DNA of 64,000 nt from Orientallactaga sibirica (Eukaryota > Chordata > Mammalia > Rodentia > Dipodidae). Of this stretch, positions 25,811 through 38,219 are shown piece by piece. The notes beneath the pieces were generated by a model. That model was not told where the DNA came from. It worked only from the letters and a program-made list of their open reading frames with translations, and searched no databases. The DNA is taken from the NCBI GenBank assembly GCA_036365145.1, contig JAEOAD010000004.1, positions 49,878,001 to 49,942,000 of the forward strand, written 5' to 3'. Both the position numbers and the translations under genes were made by a program. How positions within the stretch are numbered: position 1 is the stretch's first letter; each line of letters starts with the position of its first letter.

Positions 25811-26111
25811 TATATTTACACATACATACTGCTAGGGTTCAAACTCAGGGCCTTGTGCATGCTAGGCAAGCATTTTGTCACTAAGTTACACCTTCAGCAC
25901 AAGTTACATTATTCATATATAGACATACATAGTCATTTTTTATATAAACTTCCATGCCTGTCAGAAATTTCTAGTTAAGCAATAGTTAAACCTAGCTTTT
26001 ATTTTTTCCTTCAGTACTTTCTATATATCTCCCCAAATATATTAACTTCACAGGATTTAATTTTTAAGTAATCATAGATATTTCCTATATAAATTTCTTT
26101 AGCAATAAAAA
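23976..26111. other. Intergenic DNA with microsatellites and an ID-like fragment
   Basis: (TC)n/(TA)n/(AC)n at ~25338-25380 and (GT)n at 25780-25809. An antisense ID/B4-like fragment ('aactcagggccttgtgcatg') lies at ~25830-25895. No gene is recognised. Confidence 0.55.
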
Positions 26112-26335
26112 TAATGGGGAGAGATGGCTCAGCAGTTAAGGTGCTTACTTGCAAAGCCTAACAATCTGGATTCAATTCCTCATTAACCACATAAAGCCAG
26201 ATGCACAAGGTGGTACATGCATCTGGAGTTCATTTGTAGTTGCCACAGGCCCTGGTGTTCACTCTCTGTCTCTGTCTCTCTCTCTTTCTCTCTGTCTCCA
26301 TGCAAATAAACATGTAAAAATTTTAAAAATGGAAG
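26112..26335 (+). mobile_element. tRNA-derived SINE
   Basis: 'agagatggctcagcagttaa' through 'ctggagttcatttgtagttg', a TC-rich tract and an AAATAAA tail. Confidence 0.8.
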
Positions 26336-27164
26336 TATTACTATATGAATTCTTATACTTTATAAAGTGTTAGCTCCTTTTAACATTTTATCTATCACAC
26401 CATTTTGTTTATATCTAGGTACATTTGTAAAATGTGATGTCTAAGTTAAAAACTTACTGTCATAAATAAATAAAACTTACTAACCACAGCATCATAGCAA
26501 ATACGTGCAACTCTACTGAGTAGTGTCCCCAACGGCATGGGGGTAGGGATGAGGGAAAAGAGGGTACCAACACATCATGTATCCATACACAATATGTTGT
26601 TAATAATAATAATAATGAAGTTAATAAAATAAAATTAAAAATTAATAAAATACTTAAAGCCAATAAAAATTACCATCAATCCAGCTTTTGACTATTCAGC
26701 AAAACTTCAGTTAGTAGAAAATATTAGCTTCAAGTATGTGGGGGATATTAACATTTAAAATGAATGCAATGATCCCTAATACAGATTTGTGTGTGTATAG
26801 TTTTAGATACTGCATTTATTTCCACAATCTTCAGGTAATACTTGCACATGCCTACACTAAGTATAATAATAGTCTACCCCCTTGTCTATTGTTCTCTGAA
26901 TTTGCAATCCTGTCTACAAGTGCAGTTCCTTTGGAATTATTTCTTGGACATCTTATTAACATAGTCTCTGGATAATAATTTGAATATACACCAGAAAACA
27001 TCCCAAATTATATCTTTTCTACTTTCCCACATGTTATTTTAAGACCATGTATGAGGACTTAAGTTTTAGGTGCATATTGCCTTTAAATTTCCCACCAAAG
27101 TTGTCAAAGGCCTTATATATGCTAAGCTGTTTATTAGTAATTAGGAAAGTCTGGATAAAAAACA

Positions 27165-27610
27165 TCTGGGTGGGGTGGTACACACCTTTAAATCCCTGTA
27201 CTAAGGAGGCAGAGGTAGGAGGATTGTTGTGAGTTTGAGGTCAGCCTGAGACTACATAGTGAATTCCAGGTGAGTCTGGGCTAGAGTGAGACCCTGCCTC
27301 AAAAAATAAAAAATAAGGGCTGGACAGATGGCTTAGTGGTTAAAGTGCCTGCCTGCGAAACCTGAGAATACCCATTTGATTTTCCAGGTCCCACATTTAG
27401 CCAGATGCAAAAGTGATGCAAGTGTGCAATGTCGCATATGTCCACAAGGGGGTGCAAGCACCTGGAGTTCATTCACAGTGGTTGAAAGGCCACTGGCACG
27501 CCCAATCTCTGCCTCTTCATCTCTCTCTCAGCCTCTTTCTCTGTTTCTCTCTCTCTTTCTCTAAATCTCTTTCTCCCTCAAATAAAAATGAATAAATACA
27601 TAATAAAAAG
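27165..27610 (+). mobile_element. B1 followed directly by a long-form tRNA-derived SINE
   Basis: The B1 is 27165-27316 ('ctgggtggggtggtacacac' to 'gagaccctgcctcaaaaaat'). The SINE is 27317-27610 ('gggctggacagatggcttag'), with the extra middle segment 'gtgatgcaagtgtgcaatgt' that marks the long subtype. Confidence 0.85.
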
Positions 27611-28044
27611 TTGGACTCATTAGCTTCCAGCTAGTATGGAAGTAGGAAAACTATCACGTTTTAAGTAATTCATAAAAACATTTGAAATGACAAATGTGCT
27701 ATATGATAAGCAGAAAGATGAGAATGCCGAGTGTTTAAGTAGTAAAACTAAACTGTATTTGGGGAAATTTTAGAGTGGAGAAGATGAAAAAATGTGAGTA
27801 TAATGTACAATTCCTGGACTTTTAGCAATTATATGAATAATCATATCTCAAGCAGGGATAATGGAAGAAGAACAAGTTTGAGGTTGGAGGTGTGTGATGG
27901 TTTCATTTGGACATTCTGGATCTAAGGTGACATTGAAACATTCAAGAGTGACTATAAGATAACAGTTTTCTGCATAATTCCAGGGTTAAGAGGAGGGAGT
28001 AAGGTGCTCTGTATGTGGAAACCACTCATATTAAGAAAATAATT

Positions 28045-28310
28045 GGGCTGGAGAGAAGGTTAGCAGTTAAGGTGCTTGCTTGTGAAGCCTATGGACCCAT
28101 GTTTGACTCTCCCTTGTAATCCAGATGCACAAAGTGATGCAAACACACAAGGTGATGCAAGCGCATAAGGCTGCACATGCTTACAACATGGCACACTCAT
28201 CTGGAGTTTGATTGCAGTGGCTTCAGACCCTGGTGCACCAATTTTCTCTCTCCCTTTCTCTCTCTCCCCCCCTTTCTCTCTCTCTTTCTCATAAAAAATC
28301 AAAGAAAGAG
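28045..28310 (+). mobile_element. Long-form tRNA-derived SINE
   Basis: 'tgggctggagagaaggttag' to a TC-rich tail. The middle contains repeated 'aaggtgatgcaagcgcataa'-type segments, an internal duplication in this copy. Confidence 0.8.
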
Positions 28311-28545
28311 AAAACAATTGAAGCCTTTCAATAGGTAGAATTGTTTCACATATGTTGAACAAGTATAGTATGGTTATAAGATATTATATTAATGGATGTG
28401 CATTTTCATATGTAAATACAATCACAACATCAAGAACAGACCAGTGCAGCTGATATTGTCCTAATTGAGAGGTGTAAACTGTACTAACTGAAGATTAACA
28501 ATTTATTCATATTATCTACCTAATAAAATATATCCAACTAATATT

Positions 28546-28829
28546 TTTATTTATTTACTTTTTTATTTTTTTTGGAGAAAGACACAGAGAGAGACAGTGA
28601 GAAAAGGGGAGGAAAACAGATAGAGATGGGCGTGCCAGCAGAGTCTTAGCTGCTGCAAACGAAATCCAGATGTGTGCACCCCCTTGTGGTCAAGTGCGGC
28701 ATTGTGCACTTGTGTCACTTTGCATCTGGCTAAGTGTAGGACCTGGAGATTAGAACTGCTGGAGATTGGAACCAGCGTTCTTAGGCTTAGGAGGCAGGCG
28801 CCTTAACTGCTAAGCCATCTCTCCAGCCC
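28546..28829 (-). mobile_element. Antisense long-form tRNA-derived SINE
   Basis: (TTTA)n tail, purine tract, 'tagctgctgcaaacgaaatc', 'cttgtggtcaagtgcggcat' and terminal 'aagccatctctccagccc'. Confidence 0.9.
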
Positions 28830-30917
28830 AATATTTTTATTTATTTAAAGCAAATTTGTATTCAGAGTTGGTGACTCTGATGGCATTTAAATTAAATGTA
28901 TTGTTTTTCAAGGAACAAAGTGAACAGCATTGAAAATTACAGATATTGATGTTTCCATAATTTGGACATTAACTGTTAAACACATGTACACTCACGTTCA
29001 CACATATAAACATATATACCTCTTTAAACTCAGGGCTTAAGCTTTTTTTTTTTTCCAATCAGTTAATGAGCCAGGGCATGACATTTAATAATTTTATTTT
29101 CATTATTTGTTCTTAGAGATTGTCAGTGTTAATTATGTTTTATATATCATCTCAATTACAATATCATTGAAGCTTTTATTGAGCAATAAATATTTTAGTT
29201 TGGGTAGAGTTCAAGAAATAATGAATTATTTTGGAATTGACTTTTTAACTAATTTGTTTGAAATAATCTTCTATATGGGCAAATAAAGACAATGAGAATG
29301 GTAATTTCATTAGATATATCATTTGGTCAGCCTGCCCTGCTCTCAAGGAAATGGCTTAATGGGGATGATAGACAGCACAAAGACATAAATAAATATCCAC
29401 CTTCCACTCACAAACACGTAGTAAATTAGAGGGTGGATACAATAATGGTCCTTACCAATTATTGCATCGTTAAAGCTTTTAAGTCTTCATTTATAAGAAA
29501 AGGTGTTAAGTTAAAATGGAGATTTGAAGAAAGGGTCCAGTGCTACTGCACAGCTCCCCTAGGTTTCAATAATGAACCCTGTAGTGGGTACAGAACATGA
29601 GGCAAGCTTGCAGAGTGCATTGTGTATAAGAAGCAAGCCAGTATACTACACTCCATTTCCATCTTTTTTGACAAATGTAAACCTTTCTTGGAACTGCTTA
29701 GCCATGTGTGTGTCAGTGGCCTTTAGTTACCATGCTCTTTCTTTCCTCATCAGTGTTCTGTAGAACACTTATCGAGCTCACTGGTTAAGGGCAGGGTCAG
29801 GCTTCAACAATGAGAGGAGTATACGAGGGTACATCACCAGTGTTAATCTGGGACGGGGTTCACAAACCGTTATGGACAAACACATTGTCCATCCTGATCT
29901 CCTGGATTCCTTTTCTGTTTCTGCTTTAGGTGAATACTCTAGCACTTAGCCGATTGTGCATGTTGTCTATTGTCAGTTGCCCGCAATCAAGTGTTCATTT
30001 CCTCCTTAGATGACCCTAACCTGCCTAGTGAGCTTGACTATCCTTAGGGTCTATACTATTCTGTGGCTCAGCCTGACCACAAAACAGAGAAAATGTCAAC
30101 TATGTGTGAGGAAATAGGCATTTTAATGTGTGTTATTATTATTTTTTGAATATTTACTGTAATAAATTGGACAATGACCTCAATTTTTCACCTTTGCATT
30201 TACACATTCATAGTGTATTCCTTTTGATATTTAGACTACAAGTCTTACTTATGCTATTAGAATGAGTTAGCAGTAAATGATATATAATTCTAACCTACAA
30301 GCACCTGCCCTCTGGTCTTTTTTACTTCTGCCACTGTAATGATACAAGCAGACACAGAATGAATTCCACCTGCTGCAGAGTAGTGCCAAACACACTTCCC
30401 AGCAGACAGACTTGATGCTTGAGTGAGGCAGCCAAGAATGGCAAAATGAAGCCATTGAACTGGAGACCGGGCACATCTGTCGAATTTTTGTGTCAACAGG
30501 TACATACCAACACTTCAGGAGAGATAGGCCCCCTTCGTGGGCATGGGGTGTAGCAGGCACTTAGAAGTTGTTTTTGCTAAAAAGCACTGACTCCTCACTG
30601 GACTCACAGGGAAACAAAAAGCAAGAGGAAGGTCAAGTATTGCTGCCTTCGTTATCTGTACTTTGGCTGATAGTCACCAGCACCTTGGGTTACAAGAGGA
30701 ACAAAACCTTGCAGAGCAAAAAACCCTCAACCAGATGAGCACCATAAGCCATATGATTCTCAGAATTAACATTAAGAATCAATCATCTAAGTGACTAGAG
30801 TTGAAATAATGATGGGTTAGTGATATGATGACGGACAGACCACATATTGACCGGGACTGATTAATTAATTGTCCTCTTTAACCTAAGGCTCATGTTGACA
30901 CTCTGATCCTGCTCTTT
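28830..30917. other. Intergenic DNA, no gene seen
   Basis: AT-rich sequence with no recognised repeat longer than a short T-run (29044-29054). Small ORFs near 29572 and 30267-30560 show no recognisable family. Confidence 0.55.
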
Positions 30918-31201
30918 ATTTTTTAAATTTATTATTTTTATTATTTTATTTGAGAGAGACAGAGAGAGAGAGGAAGAGGCAGAGAGAGAAAGGGGGAGAG
31001 AGAGAGAGAGAGAATGAGCACACCAGCAGCCTCTTAGCTTCTGTGATAGAACTCCAGACGTGTGCACCCCCTTGCGGGCAAGTGCAGCATTGCATGCTTG
31101 CATCATTTAGGCATCTGGCTAAACGTGGGGTCTGGAGATTGAATGGGCGTTCTTAGGCTTGGCAGGCAGGTGCCTTAACCTCCAAGACATCTCTCCAGCC
31201 C
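30918..31201 (-). mobile_element. Antisense long-form tRNA-derived SINE
   Basis: An A/T tail, long (GA)n tract, 'ccccttgcgggcaagtgcag' and terminal 'caagacatctctccagccc'. Confidence 0.9.
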
Positions 31202-34200
31202 TGGTCTTGCTCTTCTTATTGGCTGTTCTTCTCAAAATAGCTACCATGAGTAAACATCCCCTTTCTACTTTTCACCGTTATACATTTCTTTAATTGGTGC
31301 ATTAAACACAGGTGGCTGAGTCTAGCCTGTTGGATCTGCCACAGCCCAAACTTTCTCCTTAAAAACTCTGATTATCATATGTGTTCAGATGTCTCTGATT
31401 TCAGTGTTTTTGGTTTTACCAGCTAATTTATCTCTTCTCATGTCTTAATCTTGGCAAATACTTTAACTTGCCAAGAGGTACAACTACTCTTACAACAAAA
31501 TTGCATTCAGTTTGTAATTGCTAACTAATTGTAATGAACTTATTGCTCAATTCTTCAATAACAGAGCTCACACCACTCTATTTTTTCTTATATCTGCTAT
31601 TTCCTTTAATATCTCAAATATTTGATACATAGTACCAGCTAAGTATTTGTTTCAGCCATCCAAGCCACTGAGCATACTGCTATGACTGTAACAATTACAC
31701 TGCCACCTTGTGCCTGTTGTCAGCCAGGCAGAGAATAATCCAGTTCCCAAATTCCAAAGTCTGCCTTTTTTTGGGGGAGGGGGGCATAACTAAATCAGTG
31801 GGTTCAGGCTAGGTTCTCTAAGAGCTAGAAATGAATGTAAAGAAGGTTTCTTGGGGGTTGTGCTTTTGATAACAAGGCAATATAAAGGATGGAAAAGAAT
31901 CAGGATTGAATGGAAGTTGGGGCAGTTTCAAGTGAGGCCTCAGCCAACTCTACAGGGAATTTTGAGCCAAACTGTTTTGAGTTGTCCTGTTGATGACATA
32001 ACCACGGGACACTCTGGAGACACAGTTCTAGTCAGATAAAGCAATCCTCATAAGGAGTTGAATGTGCAGGGTTTCTACTCACAGCCTTTGTGGAAGTAAA
32101 TCCTAGATTTTTGAAGAGGAATTCTTGCTTTGCAAATGGATTTCACAGTCCCAAAAGCACAATTAAGTAAATTACAAAAAAAATGAAAGCTTTTTACTAC
32201 TCTCAAAACTCTTTCCTTACCTGTTTACTTTTATTCTAAGATATTTCAGTTTAACAAAACTGTGTGGCTATACATTTTCCTGGGTTTTCTTATATCCATG
32301 TACAACAGTGTGACTACTTTTTAACTTCAGATCTGGAGTGCTTCTTTCTTGTCTGAGTGCCACTGAGAAGGAAAACACCGTATCCGTTTTTTTTTTTTTT
32401 TTCTTCTTCCTTGCTCCGTCTACATAGAGAAATGGCTCTATAAATATTGTGGAATGGCAATTGGCTGGGGAGTGCCACCGTGTTTGTCATGCTTTCTATC
32501 CATTTTCCATTGATTTTGCTTTCTACAAAAGGGTTATATTAAAAGATAATAGCCAGCCTGTAGATATCCTAATAGTATTTCTTCTCCTTATGTCATTCGC
32601 ATGCAAACGTATAAATTTCAGAAAAAAAATATTATAGGGCAAAAACATCTGCAGCAAATGAACATAAACAGACAGCTTCAATTATCTAAAGGAGTTCGTC
32701 ATGCTCATGGGAGGGGATGGGGCTGAAAATGAGGTGGGTGAGGGCGGTGAGAATAGCACATGGGAGAAACTACTTGGCAGGCTGGTAGAGTGGAAAGTCC
32801 AGGATCAAGGACAACATGTAACAAATAGACCACACCCAGGAAAAGCTGGACTTATGCAAATTCAGGAGAATTCTCACGTTATGCAAATGATCTGAAGAAG
32901 GTCACAACCCTTTGTGCCGGTGTCACTGAGCTTCTATCTGTCTTCCAAGTTCTAGCCTGCTTTCCCTTTGTGTATCTTACTTTATATGGATGCTAGGTAA
33001 TTGAACCTGGGCTGTCAGGCTTTGCTAGCAAGTGCCTTTTTAACCATGGCTAATCTCTCCAACACCTACTCTTTCTTAATCAACTGCATTTCCTACTACT
33101 ATCCACATGCCCTTATTCAATTCTTTGTTCCAAGGCACAATGACACAGAAATCACATGGCAGCCCCCACCAGATTGTGATACCCACCAGTGATAGTTGAT
33201 GAGTCAGCTAGGAGGTAAGATTCATGCTTTCTAATCTCTCAAAGCCTTTTACTATTCTGAGGGCACCTGAGTCCTCACTCAGAATGCTTTTCTTCTCTAA
33301 TGGTGGTGCGTTTCTTAGCAATAACTTGGTCTCTTTACATCTTCCTTGTCTTTTGCTTACCCTGGGATACATGGTGATCAGCAGGCGTGTTCATGGAACT
33401 GGAACTGGCAGGAATGGCTGGAGCAATGGGAGAGGTAGCAGTGGCCCCACAACTTTGGGTCCAATCCATTCCTTTCTGCTCCTTAGCTTACCACAACCCC
33501 AGTCAAGGTTTCAGGGTGTACTTGATACCTCATCCATCCCTAATCACCATGGTGCCCAAGCTCATACCAGGGTCACAAGGTATATTGGATCATGGCACAC
33601 TAGAAGTAGCCCACGGGACACTGTGATGTCAACTCATCAACCTTTAGGCAGACAAAAGCAGTCTCATCTGTTTTGGTGATGGCCAAGGTGGCAATGTTAT
33701 TGTGGCAGTCCCAGGTCCATGGGGCATCTGGCCAGTGGCTCCTCTAAGCACCAGCAATCCCAACTTTCCTGCTTTTCCATTGCTTCATCTGTCTATCCCC
33801 ATTCTCTTCCTCCTTCTCGGTACACCTTCACATTTTTCTGCATTACTCTGGTGCCATTTTATGTCACTACTATTTGTTTACTTCCAGTTCATCACATCAA
33901 TAATATATATTAAAATACATATATAAATATATATAATATTTATGAGATATTCAAATCTTTTTACTAGATAAATTACTTACATGCATTTTAAAGTGCTTTA
34001 TATCATCAAAACAATTAAATTTTCTCAAACTGTGGATCTACTTCTAGTAAAAATTTGGGAGAGTAATTTTAAAAGACCAGAATTTAATACTTTTAATTTT
34101 AGAGTTTTAATAAAATCAAAGATCATGTGGATTTTTGTTTAAGCTAAAATCACTTAATGATTGCTTTATAGCTCTGGTTAAATAGAGCTAACATATGTGA

Positions 34201-34403
34201 GATAAACTTCTAAACAGGTGATGTCTATTTATTGTCATTGGTAGTATTTTAACAAAGATGAAAGATGTTTCAAGCAGACATCTAAGAGATTTTATATGTC
34301 CAAAAATTAATGCACTAATGTAAAATTAGAACCATTTCTCTATAACAACAAGGCTTTCTCCCATATTGTTCCGCATAGGAACATTTCATAAAGAATTGGT
34401 TTG
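31202..34403. other. Intergenic DNA, with a short SINE remnant and a GC-richer patch
   Basis: 32975-33065 is a decayed antisense SINE end ('aaccatggctaatctctcca'). 33380-33720 is GC-richer with broken frames on both strands and might be an old processed pseudogene, but I could not identify a parent. A T-run lies at ~32387-32402. The rest is AT-rich. Confidence 0.5.
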
Positions 34404-34590
34404 CGGGCTGGAGAGGTGGCTTAGTGCTTAGGGTGCTTGCCTGTGAAGCCTAAGGATCCATGTTCAACCCTCCAAATCCCATGTAAGCCAGATGCACAAG
34501 GTGGCACAAGCATGCAACATTACACATGCCCACAAAATGGCACATATGTCTGGAGTTTGAGTACAATGGCTGGAGGACTTAGCATGCCAA

Positions 34591-34628
<38 letters not shown>

Positions 34629-34655
34629 CTCTCTCATAAAAAAGAAAAAAAATGG
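34404..34655 (+). mobile_element. Long-form tRNA-derived SINE
   Basis: 'gcgggctggagaggtggctt' to a (TC)n tract (34593-34635) and an A-rich tail. Confidence 0.85.
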
Positions 34656-34811
34656 TTTGGAATATAAAATTTTATGTGTTAAGATAATTATGTTTTTTTC
34701 TGCTGAGTTTGTGAGTCTTTGTAGTACTTAGGAAAATGTGTCTTAACAAAGCCAAGGTGTGATCTCCTTGGTCATTATGTTGGTTCTGCTTCTGCAAGTT
34801 TCCAAAGCAGT

Positions 34812-34855
<44 letters not shown>
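34812..34855. repeat. (GT)n microsatellite
   Basis: About 20 perfect GT units, then 'atgtaagtgtgtacgcatg'. Confidence 0.95.
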
Positions 34856-34856
<1 letters not shown>

Positions 34857-35062
34857 AAGTGTGTACGCATGTATGTGCAGGTGGGCAGAGGGTGGTGGAC
34901 CGGCTCTCGGAACACAATTATTCACCCACCAAGGTACAATCTTTTCATCATAGACCTTAGTTCATATGGAGAATGGTTTGTTCTGGGAGGTTCTATTTTT
35001 CCTATAAGCCAAGGCAACTTCAGCTTTATGATTTATCTCTGTGATTAAACATGCTTTCCTCT

Positions 35063-35362
35063 AAAGGTATGGAGGTAACTCACAGGTTCAATTTTGTAGT
35101 ACCCACATAAGCCAGATAGATGCCCAAGGTGGTACATGTGGTAGCTAGAGGCCCTGGCACATCCATTTTCTCTTTCTCTTTCTCTTTCTCTTTCTCTTTT
35201 TCTCTTTCTCTTTCTCTTTCTCTTTCTCTTTCTCTTTCTCTTTCTCTTTCTTTCTTTCTCTTTCTCTTTCTCTTTCTCTTTCTCTTTCTCTTTCTCTGTC
35301 TCTGAAATAAATAAATAAATAAATACATAAATAAATAAATAAATAAATAAAAATATTTTTAA
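35063..35362 (+). mobile_element. tRNA-derived SINE with expanded (TTTCTC)n and (AAAT)n
   Basis: A decayed SINE body (~35063-35167) has its pyrimidine tract expanded into a TTTCTC hexanucleotide array (35168-35297), followed by (AAAT)n to 35350. The array is a homopurine/homopyrimidine block of about 130 bp. Confidence 0.85.
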
Positions 35363-35369
35363 AAAGTTA

Positions 35370-36470
35370 ATGAAATCTGGACAATGGAATACTCAGAAGC
35401 CATAGATTGTTACTAGAAAATTTTCAGTGCCAGGGATGGGATACCTTCCAGTGAGTTTTGGCCGGGGGGGTCACAGATATCCTGAAAACATTATAAACCA
35501 TTGCTGAGGCCCTTGGTTTTCCACCAGTAATAGATAGTAAGACCCTATTGCTGAAAACTCCACATACTTGGGTGGCAAGTTCACTGAGAAAACCTGCTGG
35601 AGCTGAGCTGAATGCCTCCTCCATGTGGACCAGCTGACAGAAGTTGGAAAAAGCTACCCTTGCATGCAGGTCAATGGGAGAGAGAAAACACCAGTGAAGG
35701 TACTCAACAGTGAACACTGCAAGCTTTAAATTTGGCCAGCTATGCCAAAGAAGCCAACAGGTGCAACAGTGGCATGTCTGTTATGGGGGAAACCAACTGC
35801 TCTCTAATTGGACTGGAGGCCCACTCCATGGGAGGGAACACATCCCTGATACTGAAAATATACAACAGGGGTAGTCATGAGCCCTAAGGGTGAAATGTCT
35901 GTTGGTGTCTAACTAAATGTATATACTGTGCTCACAAAACTGCCAGTAAGCAAACACTTCTCTTATTGTCCACACCATATATTAATGCTTCTCTCACTTT
36001 TGGTTAGAGAAACTTCTCTTTTTAGATGGTGGCAACCTTGGGATGATTCAGAAGGCACCATGGTGCTGAGAAGAAGGGCAGAGGAGTGCTCAGCACTGAA
36101 ACATCTCAAACCTACCTTCCAAGGCTCAGGGTCCATTGCGGAAGAGGGGGAGGAAAGAATATAAGAGCCAAAGGAAGATAGGACTCCTTACAACGTGCTC
36201 CTTCAGACACAAAATGGCCTGTATATCCATGATCGCATAGTGCCTGACACTACCTACATAAGACCATCATAATAGGAGGAAAAGATCATGACATCAAACT
36301 GAAAAGAGAGACTGATTGAGAGGGGGAGGGATATGATGGAGAGTGAAGTTTCAAAGGGGAAAGTGGGGGGAGGGAGGGCAGTACCATGGGATATTGTCTA
36401 TCATTAAAAAAGTTGTCAATAAAAATAAATAAATAAATAAAATTAAAATAAAATAATAAAAAGTTAATAA
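35370..36470 (+). mobile_element. L1 3' end (3' UTR, 5'-truncated)
   Basis: Starts with an ORF2-like 'acaatggaatactcagaagc', then ~1 kb of L1 3' UTR collinear with 17430-18170. A G-rich tract lies near 36360-36375 ('gtggggggagggagggcag'), and the tail is AAATAAATAAATAAA. Confidence 0.75.
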
Positions 36471-36544
36471 ATAATCAAGCCTATGTATCAAATTGAAGTT
36501 TTATTATTTCCTTAGGAAGACTGCACATATGGTAGGCGCTGTGG

Positions 36545-36940
36545 TGCCTGCTTGCTCAGACCCATCCTGGCTCCTCAGCTGTAAGAAGTTTTAAACGTAC
36601 AGTGCTTCAGAATTTGATGTGACTTTATTTAGAGATCAGATCATAAAAGAGATAATAAAGATAAAATAGGGTCATTTGGGTTGGTATTCATCTAACGTAA
36701 TTTGTCAGCCACACACAAGGAGAAGGCCATGTGCAGACCTGGGAAAAGAGAAGATGGTCATCTACAAGCTAAGGAGAGAAGCCTCAGAAGAAACTAATCC
36801 TGTGGAAAACTTGACCTTGGATATTTCTATCCTGAAAATTTGTGGGGAAATAAATTTCTTTTGTTTCAGTTTTTCACTTTGTGGAACTTTGACAGTCCTA
36901 GCAAAGAAATATACTGTTTGCAACAATGTGAAAACTCACT
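36545..36940 (+). mobile_element. Old MaLR-type LTR (MST/MLT1-like)
   Basis: The ordered phrases 'gtgactttatttagagatca', 'atctacaagctaaggagaga', 'cctcagaagaaactaatcct' and 'aaataaatttcttttgtttc' match the layout of mammalian ERVL-MaLR LTRs known from human genomes. The copy is substantially diverged. Confidence 0.65.
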
Positions 36941-37245
36941 GAAATTTTTATGTGACAAATTCATAATCTTGCTATTTAGCTGAAAGGTTTTTGTCATAAT
37001 ACAAGTAAATGCAAATTAAATCAAAATGCATTTGGATTCTTAAAAAAACTGAATTTTTGTAAATTTCTACACATTATTCATGAAAGATGGAATGGCCTAC
37101 AATGACAAGGAAATGCTGTTTCTGGTATAGATGTGTCTTGCTTTTGTTTTTATTTTTGTTTTTCAAAACTACTTTGTTGTATAAGTGAAAATAAAAGAGA
37201 AGAAGAATTCATGTTTTCTCTGATGTAGACATTAGGGTAGTCTAA

Positions 37246-37392
37246 TGGCATGTTCTTAAGTTGATCTACAGAATCTAACAAATCACATTTCTTTTTGGAA
37301 AATGCAGGGATTTTCACAGTGTTGGAAAAGAAAAGGGGTAAAGTTTTGTTGATGTCATAATTTCCTTTAATGCTTAAGAGACTTGCATCATA
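37246..37392 (-). pseudogene. XIRP2: Second, shorter fragment of XIRP2 terminal exon
   Basis: This 147-bp copy corresponds to 39623-39784 of the real exon. It begins abruptly at 'tggcatgttcttaa', lacks 15 bases relative to the real exon around 'aaatcacattt', and ends at the same 'gcatcata' boundary as the other copies. The DNA to its left is unrelated. It marks the outer edge of the tandem array. Confidence 0.85.
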
Positions 37393-38219
37393 GAGTTTGC
37401 TAGAATTGAACAGTGGATTGAGTTAATCATGATAAAATGGTCAGAGACCTAAGAAAGGGTTTTGTAAACCAAGATTCAGTTATGAATGAACAACTTTCAT
37501 TAAGAATCTCTAGGCGGGCTGGAGAGATGGCTTAGTAGTTAAGGCACTTGTTTGAAGGAAAATGCAAATGTTTCACTAAATGTTTATAGACATATTTTAT
37601 GATTTGGCATAACCAATAATTTAAAAACATAATAAATTACTTATCTTACAACAAAAATGAAAAATATATAAACTTTATACTCTCATTAATACCATAGAGT
37701 TTTTTTCTTATAGTTTTCTACATTGTATTTTAGATATTTGAACTATGTTAAATAATTGCCCAAAGACAAATACTTCTTAACTGTTGGAAAACATACTTAA
37801 TATGGCAATATGTACTATGAAAAAAAAGCAACAGAAGCATATTAGTTTTCACTACAGGTGACTCAATTTTATTTCATCAGAAATTATAGAGAAGGTATGA
37901 GAATTGTGACAAAAGTCCACAGTATAGATTCACCTATAAAGCTGTACTGGAAAACAGAATGACACACGTAGTGCTACCTGAGAAGAAAATATAGCCATAT
38001 AGTTTCATTTTCTTATTCCACTCAGAACAAAAGTAGATTTGAATAAATAAATAAAAAGAATTATAAAGTGTAATGCAAGAAATATCCCATTGTGAAAGAT
38101 AAGGTTTTTGAACATTATCTTTACAAGTTCAACAACAGTTATCAATGACCCTCACACCTTATTTGAGAAGATCCAATAACCCACTGCCTGAGTGTGGACT
38201 GCAAATAGGTGGAGATGTG

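Noticed and set aside
33224..33715. GC-richer patch with ORFs of 151 and 79 codons, possibly a processed pseudogene
   Set aside because: No parent gene recognised, no poly-A tail or flanking duplication seen; frames are broken on both strands.
34672..35048. Cys-Val repeat and Thr-His repeat ORFs
   Set aside because: Translations of the (GT)n microsatellite.
35080..35328. 82-codon Lys/Arg/Glu-rich ORF and its antisense partner
   Set aside because: Translation of the TTTCTC microsatellite.
36676..36942. 88-codon ORF near the XIRP2 end
   Set aside because: Lies within the MaLR-type LTR; no coding family.
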